NCBI GenBank assembly: GCA_944388385.1
Contig: CALXIO010000013.1
Coordinates: 1 to 64,000 of the forward strand
DNA length: 64,000 nt
Source of the DNA: an uncultured Ruminiclostridium sp.
Lineage (GTDB): Bacteria > Bacillota > Clostridia > Oscillospirales > Ruminococcaceae
Reading direction: 5' to 3'
In this document: piece after piece, positions 36,482 to 42,945 of the stretch
Numbering within the stretch: position 1 is the stretch's first letter
How the letters are laid out: every line of letters begins with the position of its first letter
Translations under genes and position numbers: made by a program
The notes under the pieces: generated by a model
Databases searched by the model: none
What the model was told of the DNA's origin: nothing
The model's input: the letters and a program-made list of their open reading frames with translations, nothing else

Positions 36482-38467
36482 TTATATCACTCCCTCATTG
36501 AATTTTTTCATAAATACTCTTAAATCGTCGTCAACCTTAAGCTGATCCTTAAGGTATCTCCAGGAATGGAGAAGCACCGGCAATTTAAGTGAATCCGATA
36601 CAGAATCAACACATTCTCTTACAGGCATTATGCTCTTGTTTCCGTCGCAACGGTCAAGCTCATTTCTTGCCCCTTCAAGTCCCTTGAACATTTCGCTGTT
36701 CATAAGACCCTGCTCAAAGGCATTGTAGGCTGAATTGTACATTGATGCCTTTAACTCGCTATCACTTATCTCAATAATTCTCTGGTTCTCATCAAGATAA
36801 ACAAGACAGTTCTTATATCTGTCAAGAGCAGGCTTTATGAGTGAACGGAGTGTCTTTTCGTCTGTGTTCAGATCTCTTATACTGTTTTCTATACCGAAGG
36901 CGTGATAAATCTTATCAAGCTTTAAGGTGGTGTACTCGTTTGTTCTTGCCGCTGATGAAACGTCAACATCGGAAGCCAGGTTATAGTCGCTTTCAAACTT
37001 AACTATAACGTCACGGGCACTTGAAACCTCACCTGTATAGCCGCATACATACTGTATATCACGGATACAGTCCACTATATAGTCAACTGAATCGGGTATA
37101 TCGAATATAACATTTCTTCCCGGAAGACCGGATACAATGCTCTTGTAAACCTGTCCGAAAAGTACACGGGAAATCATTCTTCTGTCAAACAGTCCGTTGT
37201 CGTCGGTAAACAGAATAAACTCTCTGCCTGTACCCACATCCACGCTGTGTCTTGCGGCACGCTGTTCAAGTAATACCGGTGTGTCCGGAATTTCATAGTT
37301 GAACACATGGGTGGTTTTCTTCATGGCAGGATTTATTGAGCCTATACGGTCAACAGTAATTACTATCTTTACATCCTTCTTGCTTTCATAAAGCAGGTCA
37401 TTATACTCAGTATAGAATATATCGCCTCTGTCAATCTTCAAAAGATTGGGAACATTGGGATAGTATGCCTGGATAACCTTCTTAAGATAGCTTATTGTTG
37501 AACCGGTGGTGCAGTAGATGGCAACTCTTGCATTGTCATCCTCCATTACCTCGTCCAGCTTTGCAAGGAAGCAGTCCAGCTTCTTGTCCACCGCACGAAG
37601 GTCATTAACATCACCTAAGTTATAGGAAGGCTTTGTATATATCTTCTTTGCCTCAAGGCCGTATTCCTCAAAGATATTACCGCCGGAACGATAAAGGGGA
37701 AGTCCGGTCTTTATATCTATCAGTCTTCTTGAATGTGCAAGAAAATCATCATCAAACTTATATCTGAGCATTACCACATTTCTTGCAACATTTCCCTCAT
37801 AAACTGACTTGGGGAAATATCTCATCATGGGAATGTCTAAGTCAAAGGCGGCTGTGGACTTGTCAAACAGACAGCTGTCGATAATTCCTGCCTTTTCCTC
37901 ATCAGCCATAAGCTCCTTTACAAGTCGTCTTATGTTGTCATAGCTCTGCTGGTAACCGCAGGGTATGGGACTGAATACCACAAGTCTTTGTGTCTTAGCC
38001 TTGATATGCTCGATATAAAGATCAACATCAACACCGCCTGCCGCAAGACCGGCATCAAGTATGATAAGATCCCAGGCAGCGCCCTCAGAGGCAAACTGCT
38101 TTAACACGGCAGGATTGTTTGCAAGAGCCTTATCGGAAACTATGTAGGCATTTGCCATATCCTTGTCATAGTAGGTTATTGCTCTTGATGCACCGGAAAT
38201 CATCTTGAAGTCCACACCGGTAAGTGATACAAGTGAACGGTACCAGCTGTGCATAAGGTGTGCCGCACATATAACAAGTATGTTCGGCTTTTCGCAGGTC
38301 ATTACTGTATCAATGACCGCAAGCTCGGCCTTTGAATTCTTATCTCCGCCGTATTCATCCAGCACAAGACAAAAGCCGAATTTTTTTATCTTCTCGTAAA
38401 ATGACATATTAACGGCAGAAAGATCCTTACCGTAATAGGGTATCCATTTTATCTGTTCAGCTCCCAA
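36482..38467 (-). CDS. SNF2/SF2 helicase-like protein with degenerate Walker A
   Basis: Start proposed at the TTG at 38467, nine bases after GGGAGG; an ATG at 38530 would add a hydrophobic 21-residue extension without a ribosome site. 661 residues. The order of SF2/SNF2 motifs can be traced: motif I-like LDEYGGDKNSKAE (about 36-48), Ia NILVICAAHLMHSWY, II-like WDLIILDAGLA (about 132), III-like VVFSPIP, IV-like ARVAIYCTTGSTISYLKKV, and VI-like EQRAARHSVDVGTGRE. The Walker A lacks GK[TS] and motif II lacks DExH, so ATP hydrolysis is doubtful. A helical C-terminal region follows. It is the first gene of a two-gene unit with the GHKL ATPase. The helicase relationship is inferred from motif order only. 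Confidence 0.65.
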   Translation of the reverse strand: MGAEQIKWIPYYGKDLSAVNMSFYEKIKKFGFCLVLDEYGGDKNSKAELAVIDTVMTCEKPNILVICAAHLMHSWYRSLVSLTGVDFKMISGASRAITYYDKDMANAYIVSDKALANNPAVLKQFASEGAAWDLIILDAGLAAGGVDVDLYIEHIKAKTQRLVVFSPIPCGYQQSYDNIRRLVKELMADEEKAGIIDSCLFDKSTAAFDLDIPMMRYFPKSVYEGNVARNVVMLRYKFDDDFLAHSRRLIDIKTGLPLYRSGGNIFEEYGLEAKKIYTKPSYNLGDVNDLRAVDKKLDCFLAKLDEVMEDDNARVAIYCTTGSTISYLKKVIQAYYPNVPNLLKIDRGDIFYTEYNDLLYESKKDVKIVITVDRIGSINPAMKKTTHVFNYEIPDTPVLLEQRAARHSVDVGTGREFILFTDDNGLFDRRMISRVLFGQVYKSIVSGLPGRNVIFDIPDSVDYIVDCIRDIQYVCGYTGEVSSARDVIVKFESDYNLASDVDVSSAARTNEYTTLKLDKIYHAFGIENSIRDLNTDEKTLRSLIKPALDRYKNCLVYLDENQRIIEISDSELKASMYNSAYNAFEQGLMNSEMFKGLEGARNELDRCDGNKSIMPVRECVDSVSDSLKLPVLLHSWRYLKDQLKVDDDLRVFMKKFNEGVI

Positions 38468-38549
38468 AAAAATCAACCTCCCAAAACCCGTCAGAGTTAA
38501 GAAATATATAAAAGGGAAAAATGAGCGCACTCCTCCCCACTATTCTATT

Positions 38550-38578
38550 ATTATAATACATTTTATTCATTTTTACAA
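38550..38578 (-). promoter_or_regulatory. Promoter of the helicase-like/GHKL unit
   Basis: Minus strand TTGTAA (38573-38578), 17 bases, TATAAT (38550-38555), about 85 bases before the proposed start. The unit is thus transcribed on its own. Confidence 0.65.
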
Positions 38579-38701
38579 CTGCAAATCAAGAATTTATAAA
38601 AATATTATAAAAACAAAAGCTAAACTTAGTACAGTTTGCACAGTATACATGACAGTTACATAAGGAATATCCTTTTTATGGTACATAAAATACAGTCAAT
38701 A

Positions 38702-38730
38702 TTGACAAAAAAGGTTTTTCGTTGTACTAT
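38702..38730 (+). promoter_or_regulatory. Promoter of the HD hydrolase gene
   Basis: TTGACA (38702-38707), 17 bases, TACTAT (38725-38730), with a leader of about 80 bases. The divergent spacer 38579-38700 is AT-rich and holds nothing else that I recognise. Confidence 0.7.
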
Positions 38731-38815
38731 AGGAGTATAGTGTGCCCTATTATAATAGTGTATTTAATAAATATAACCTTAAAGGGCGGTAAATAAATCC
38801 GAAAGGGGAATAATT

Positions 38816-39433
38816 ATGTCAGAGAAACCATTAACCGCAGAGCAGGTACAGGAAAATAAGGAAAAGTTTATTTCCATTTTAAGGGAAAAGGTAAAAAGAC
38901 AGGGTATAAATAATCTTATAGAATTTCTTGAAAAGAAGTGCGACTTCTTTTATGCCCCTGCCAGCACCAGATTTCACGGTGCCTATGAGGGAGGACTGTG
39001 CGAGCACTCCCTTAATGTGTACGAATGTCTTAAGGACTACATGGAAAGGCAGCGTGTAAGAGAGGTTTACGGCCTTAATATAAGCGATGAAAGTATAGCT
39101 ATCTGTGCTTTGCTTCACGACTTATGCAAGACCGATGTGTATAAGGTAAGCACAAAAAACCAGAAAAACAAAACCACCGGAAAGTGGGAGGAGGTTCCCT
39201 TTTATACCTTCCAGGATGATCTTCCCTACGGTCACGGTGAAAAATCGGTATACATGATAAGCGGATTTATGAGGCTTAAGCGTGAGGAGGCATTTGCAAT
39301 AAGGTTTCACATGGGCTTTTCAAATACAGATGATAAGATGACCGTGGGCAGAGCCTTTGAGCTTTATCCCTTTGCCTTTGCTGTAAGTGTAGCGGATATG
39401 GAAGCAACCTACTTTATAGAGGGCAGTAATTAA
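38816..39433 (+). CDS. HD-domain phosphohydrolase, YhaM-like
   Basis: 205 residues. HD-domain metal ligands are in place: GLCEHSLNVYE (first His), LLHDLCK (HD pair) and YGHGEKSVYMI. The first 50 residues are helical (NLIEFLEKKCDFFYAPAS, ahead of RFHGAYEGG). The motif arrangement is close to the HD part of YhaM/3'-5' exoribonuclease relatives and to phage-type HD hydrolases acting on nucleotides. Substrate unknown. It precedes the rpmH cluster but has its own promoter. GAAAGGGG lies before the ATG. Confidence 0.8.
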   Translation: MSEKPLTAEQVQENKEKFISILREKVKRQGINNLIEFLEKKCDFFYAPASTRFHGAYEGGLCEHSLNVYECLKDYMERQRVREVYGLNISDESIAICALLHDLCKTDVYKVSTKNQKNKTTGKWEEVPFYTFQDDLPYGHGEKSVYMISGFMRLKREEAFAIRFHMGFSNTDDKMTVGRAFELYPFAFAVSVADMEATYFIEGSN

Positions 39434-39484
39434 GCTATCTTTTACAATTTTACATAAGGCAGCCCAAAAAAATGAAAAAATCTC

Positions 39485-39513
39485 TTGACATACGGGGATA
39501 GTTAGGGTATAAT
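39485..39513 (+). promoter_or_regulatory. rpmH promoter
   Basis: Near-consensus TTGACA (39485-39490), 17 bases, TATAAT (39508-39513), 53 bases before the rpmH ATG. It probably drives rpmH to jag. No DnaA boxes are seen around it. Confidence 0.85.
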
Positions 39514-39565
39514 ATTAAATTGCATAGGCGCAACTCGGCGCAAATATTGATAGGAGGAATCGAAA

Positions 39566-39700
39566 ATGAAGAGAACTTACCAGCCCAAGAAGCTCCAGAG
39601 ACAGAAAGAACACGGCTTCAGAAAAAGAATGGCTACAAGAAACGGCCGCAAGGTACTTGCAAGAAGACGTGCAAAGGGCAGAAAGCATTTAAGCTACTGA
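39566..39700 (+). CDS. rpmH: Ribosomal protein L34
   Basis: 44 residues, highly basic, beginning [18 protein letters not shown] and ending RKHLSY, the invariant L34 pattern at normal length. TAGGAGGAAT precedes the ATG. It lies 4 bases before rnpA, as in nearly all bacteria. Confidence 0.97.
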   Translation: MKRTYQPKKLQRQKEHGFRKRMATRNGRKVLARRRAKGRKHLSY

Positions 39701-39704
39701 TTCA

Positions 39705-40070
39705 ATGAAGCTTTATGCAAAGAAATACGTAAGCATAAAGAGTGATAAGGACTTCCGCTTTCTTTTCAAGAGAGGGGAAAGTATAGTTACCTATGCTTTC
39801 GTATGCTATGTCAGGGAAAATAAAAGGCGGGTAAACCGCATGGGAATAGTTACCGGTAAAAAGGTCGGCAATGCTGTAAAGCGCAGCAGGGCAAGACGAG
39901 TTATACGAGAAGCGTTCCGCCTTATTGACCCCTGTCTTAAAAGTTCTACCGATAAAAGGTATGACTTTATTTTTGTAGCAAGGGCAAAGACACCCGAATT
40001 AAAATCTACAAAGCTGTACGAGCTGATGAAAAAGCAGATACTTGACAGGTACGGCAAAAGCGGAAATTGA
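39705..40070 (+). CDS. rnpA: Ribonuclease P protein component
   Basis: 121 residues, basic. The RNR-type signature is present as KVGNAVKRSRARRVIREAF, with the family's FKRG loop near the start. It binds the RNase P RNA and helps mature tRNA 5' ends. Its end overlaps the longest yidD frame by four bases. Confidence 0.95.
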   Translation: MKLYAKKYVSIKSDKDFRFLFKRGESIVTYAFVCYVRENKRRVNRMGIVTGKKVGNAVKRSRARRVIREAFRLIDPCLKSSTDKRYDFIFVARAKTPELKSTKLYELMKKQILDRYGKSGN

Positions 40071-40090
40071 TCCTATGTCAAAGTGATATT

Positions 40091-40345
40091 ATGAAGTACT
40101 TGATGTTGCTTATAATAAAAATATACAGACTTACATTTTCAAAGTGGCTGCCGCGCTGTTGCCGGTTTACACCAAGCTGCTCTGAGTATGCGATGACGGC
40201 TATTCAGCGTTTTGGTGCGGCAAAGGGCGGTTATTTGGCTATTAGAAGGATTATCCGCTGCAATCCATTTAATCCCGGCGGTTTTGACTATGTGCCGGAG
40301 GAATTTTATTTTTTTAAGAGAAACAGGAACAAAAGAGGCGGATGA
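40091..40345 (+). CDS. yidD: YidD membrane protein insertion factor
   Basis: About 84 residues from the ATG at 40091 (MKYLML); an earlier in-frame ATG at 40067 overlaps rnpA and would give 92. The Cys-rich signature CCRFTPSCSEYAMTAI and GGYLAIRRIIRCNPF are diagnostic. It has one amphipathic N-terminal segment and is associated with the membrane, where it supports YidC. It stands between rnpA and yidC, the usual place. Confidence 0.93.
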   Translation: MKYLMLLIIKIYRLTFSKWLPRCCRFTPSCSEYAMTAIQRFGAAKGGYLAIRRIIRCNPFNPGGFDYVPEEFYFFKRNRNKRGG

Positions 40346-40405
40346 CTCCGCATTTACGGAAGGTGATTTGTCATAGACTTCTTATACACCCTTATCGGTA
40401 CGCCC

Positions 40406-41734
40406 ATGGGCTACATTATGTGGCCGATATATCTTCTTTTACAGAATTTTGGTTGGGCAATTTTAATCTTTACAATTATAGTTAAGCTGGCTATGCTGCC
40501 GCTTACAATTAAACAACAGAAAAACATGGCATACTCTCAGCTTTTTATGCCTCAGGTAAATGAGATAAGAAGAAAGTATGCCAATAATCGTGATAAGCAG
40601 GCTGAGGAGCTTCAGAAGCTTCAGGCACAGGGCTATAACCCCACAGGCGGTTGCGGCCCCCTACTTCTTACAATGGTACTGCTTTTCGGTGTCATTGACG
40701 TAGTGTACAAGCCCATGACCCACATGGAGCATATGTCAGGCTCTGATATAAGCAGTGTAGTTCAGATAGCAACTGAAACCGAATATGCAAAGATATTCTT
40801 AAATGAATATAATGAGCAGGACAGATTGCTTATTGACAAGTACAAGAACGAATCCACAAAGAATGAGCTTTTCAAGGCCGAGGGCGAGGACAGAGCACAG
40901 CTTGTTCATCAGTTCAAGGACGATGAGGGCTACAAAAACGATTATTCCGCCAAGGACCCTGCTACTATAAGCAAGGAAGAGCGTGAAAAGTACGGCAGCT
41001 TCACACAGGAACAGTTAGCTGACCTTGTAAGCGATAATTCCCGTCTTACAAATGAAACAAAGAACAGATTAGCAGAGGTTGCAGGAAAGTTTGTAAGCCT
41101 TCGTAATGAGCTTACCGCCCTTCAGGTATATAATCAGTACCCTGCCTGCTTTGAAGAGTCCTCACTTATAGGGGATGGCGTAAAGGATCAGCTTGCCAAT
41201 CTTTCAAAGAATATGGTATTCTACGGACTTGACTTAGGTCAGACACCCAGATGGGCATTTGAGCCCCTTGTTATTATACCTATATTCTCATTCTTATTCT
41301 CTGTGGCACAGTTAGGTATTTCACAATATTTTAATAAGAAGAACAATCCGGATATGCCCGGCAACGGCTCAATGACAGCTATGCTTATCATTATGCCTAT
41401 ATTCTCACTGTGGATCTCCTTCACAGTTCCTGCCGGCGTAGGCTTCTACTGGGGTATCAGCTATCTGTTCGGCATCATCCAGTCATTTATCATGCAGAAG
41501 TTCTTCAATCCTGCAAAGCTGAGAGAAGAGGCTAAGGAGAAGATGAAGAAGAACAAGGCTAAGGTTGAGGTTACCGCTACTGCTGTTGTAACAGATGCCG
41601 AAACAGGTGAAGAAAAGGTTGTAACTAAGACAGAATCACTCTCACAGAAGGAAATAAACAGAAGAAAGCTCACCGCAGCAAGAAAGGCTGATGCCGAAAA
41701 GTACGGCGAGGAATATATTGAAGATGACGACTAA
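40406..41734 (+). CDS. yidC: YidC/Oxa1 membrane protein insertase with large insertion
   Basis: 442 residues from this ATG. YidC motifs: GWAILIFTIIVKLAMLPLT, QQKNMAYSQ, then the later helices PLVIIPIFSFLFSVAQLGIS and GVGFYWGISYLFGIIQS. Between the second and third helices is an insertion of about 150 polar residues (roughly 100-260), far longer than in Bacillus SpoIIIJ, and the tail is Lys/Glu-rich. Start doubt: family members begin about 11 residues earlier (here IDFLYTLIGTP), and this stretch is in frame back to a TGA at 40364-40366. The only well-spaced codon there is ATA at 40373, nine bases after GGAAGG. The true start may be that non-standard codon. Confidence 0.93.
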   Translation: MGYIMWPIYLLLQNFGWAILIFTIIVKLAMLPLTIKQQKNMAYSQLFMPQVNEIRRKYANNRDKQAEELQKLQAQGYNPTGGCGPLLLTMVLLFGVIDVVYKPMTHMEHMSGSDISSVVQIATETEYAKIFLNEYNEQDRLLIDKYKNESTKNELFKAEGEDRAQLVHQFKDDEGYKNDYSAKDPATISKEEREKYGSFTQEQLADLVSDNSRLTNETKNRLAEVAGKFVSLRNELTALQVYNQYPACFEESSLIGDGVKDQLANLSKNMVFYGLDLGQTPRWAFEPLVIIPIFSFLFSVAQLGISQYFNKKNNPDMPGNGSMTAMLIIMPIFSLWISFTVPAGVGFYWGISYLFGIIQSFIMQKFFNPAKLREEAKEKMKKNKAKVEVTATAVVTDAETGEEKVVTKTESLSQKEINRRKLTAARKADAEKYGEEYIEDDD

Positions 41735-41754
41735 TTGAAAGGAATCTGTTTAAT

Positions 41755-42717
41755 ATGGAAAAAACATACACAGGTAAATCTCTTGAAGAGCTTACAGAGC
41801 TTGCTATAAGTGAAATTACTGCACTTGGTGTAAATCAGTATGATATCAATATAACAATTATTGAAGAGCCGGTTAAGAAGTTTTTCGGCAAGAAGGGTGA
41901 CTACACAATAAAGGCTGAATATGAGCTTCCCTCAACTGCTTCAGCACCGGTTACAGCTGAGGCTGTAGCTGAGCCTGAGACTGAAGAAGCACCTGCTGAT
42001 TTTTCAGTAGATGAGGAGGTTTCAGCTACCCCCATTTCTCCCGAGGAACAGAGAGAAAAGGTTGCCCGTGCCAAGGCTTACCTTGAAAAGGTACTTACTG
42101 AGCTTGGGGCACAGGACTTCAGAATAGATGTAATCGAAAAGGACGATATTACGGTTCTTGATGTGGTTGGCGATAAGCTTGGTATTGTTATCGGCCGCAG
42201 AGGTGAAACTCTTGATGCTTTACAGTATCTTTCAATTCTTGCAAGTAACCGTCACAGCGAGCCCTACTGCCGTATTACGGTAGACTGCAACGGTTACAGA
42301 GATAAGAGAGTAGAAACCTTAAAGGCACTTGCTGAGCGTACTGCAAATAAGGTACTTCGTCAGGGCAGAAGAATTACTCTTGAGCCCATGAACCCCTATG
42401 AGAGAAGAATTATCCACAGCAAGGTAGCTGAAATTGAAGGCGTATACAGCAATTCTATCGGTGAAGAGCCCTACAGAAAGGTTGTTATCTCCTGCGCACA
42501 GCGTCACAATGACAACAGAAGAAACGATCGCAGAGGCTCACAGAGAAGAGGCGGTTATTCTAACCGTTCCTACAAGCAAAGCTCCGGCTTCTCCACCTCC
42601 TTTGAGCGTGAGTACAAGCGTAGCCAGCAGACAACTGATGCTGCTCCCTCTGAATTTTCAAAGGAAACCGTAGAAGCAGAAAAGAATGCTACATTATACG
42701 GCAAGATTGAATTATAA
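41755..42717 (+). CDS. jag: KhpB/Jag RNA-binding protein
   Basis: 320 residues. The Jag N-terminal domain (about 1-55, VKKFFGKKGDY), an acidic linker, a KH domain (DKLGIVIGRRGETLDALQYL) and an R3H domain (NPYERRIIHSKVAEI) are in the standard order. The C-terminal 65 residues are Arg/Gly/Ser-rich, which may add RNA binding. KhpB binds many transcripts and affects division in streptococci. It follows yidC by 20 bases; mnmE, the usual next gene, is absent. Confidence 0.93.
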   Translation: MEKTYTGKSLEELTELAISEITALGVNQYDINITIIEEPVKKFFGKKGDYTIKAEYELPSTASAPVTAEAVAEPETEEAPADFSVDEEVSATPISPEEQREKVARAKAYLEKVLTELGAQDFRIDVIEKDDITVLDVVGDKLGIVIGRRGETLDALQYLSILASNRHSEPYCRITVDCNGYRDKRVETLKALAERTANKVLRQGRRITLEPMNPYERRIIHSKVAEIEGVYSNSIGEEPYRKVVISCAQRHNDNRRNDRRGSQRRGGYSNRSYKQSSGFSTSFEREYKRSQQTTDAAPSEFSKETVEAEKNATLYGKIEL

Positions 42718-42733
42718 TTCTGAATATTCTTTC

Positions 42734-42770
42734 AAAAATCCGCGGTATTTGTCAAATATCGTGGATTTTT
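42734..42770 (+). terminator. Terminator after jag
   Basis: 17-bp stem with two G-U pairs (AAAAATCCGCGGTATTT against AAATATCGTGGATTTTT), 3-base loop, ending in TTTTTT. The A/T symmetry also permits termination in reverse. Confidence 0.85.
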
Positions 42771-42817
42771 TGCAATTTGCAAGGTTTCAACTTTCAAAAT
42801 TTGTGCATAATTTCCTA

Positions 42818-42846
42818 TTGACTTATAAGGGATAATGGTGTATTAT
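42818..42846 (+). promoter_or_regulatory. glnN promoter
   Basis: TTGACT (42818-42823), 17 bases, TATTAT (42841-42846); a TATAAT at 42844-42849 would need a 20-base spacer. A leader of about 95 bases follows. Confidence 0.65.
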
Positions 42847-42871
42847 AATAACTGTAATCAAGGATGAAACG

Positions 42872-42905
42872 AAGGCGTTTTGACAGGATCAAAGCGCCTT
42901 TTTTT
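42872..42905 (+). terminator. Terminator-like hairpin inside the glnN leader (candidate attenuator)
   Basis: Stem AAGGCGTTTTG (42872-42882) with CAAAGCGCCTT (42890-42900), loop ACAGGAT, followed by a T run. It sits between the promoter and the ATG at 42946, so glnN needs read-through. Nitrogen-related ANTAR antitermination is known for such genes in other Firmicutes, but the 7-base loop does not fit the usual six-base ANTAR loop exactly. Confidence 0.7.
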
Positions 42906-42945
42906 CATACCTAATAAATTGACATTTCACAGGAGGAAAAGGGAA

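Noticed and set aside
33401-38467. Genomic island or prophage around the GHKL/helicase-like pair
   Set aside because: No integrase, tRNA end, direct repeats or composition change; the flanks are core genes.
39434-39565. Replication origin next to rpmH
   Set aside because: No TTATCCACA-like boxes, no dnaA or dnaN, only a promoter is seen.
42872-42905. Firm call of an ANTAR target RNA upstream of glnN
   Set aside because: Only one hairpin is clear, and its loop has seven bases instead of the required six with A1 and G4.
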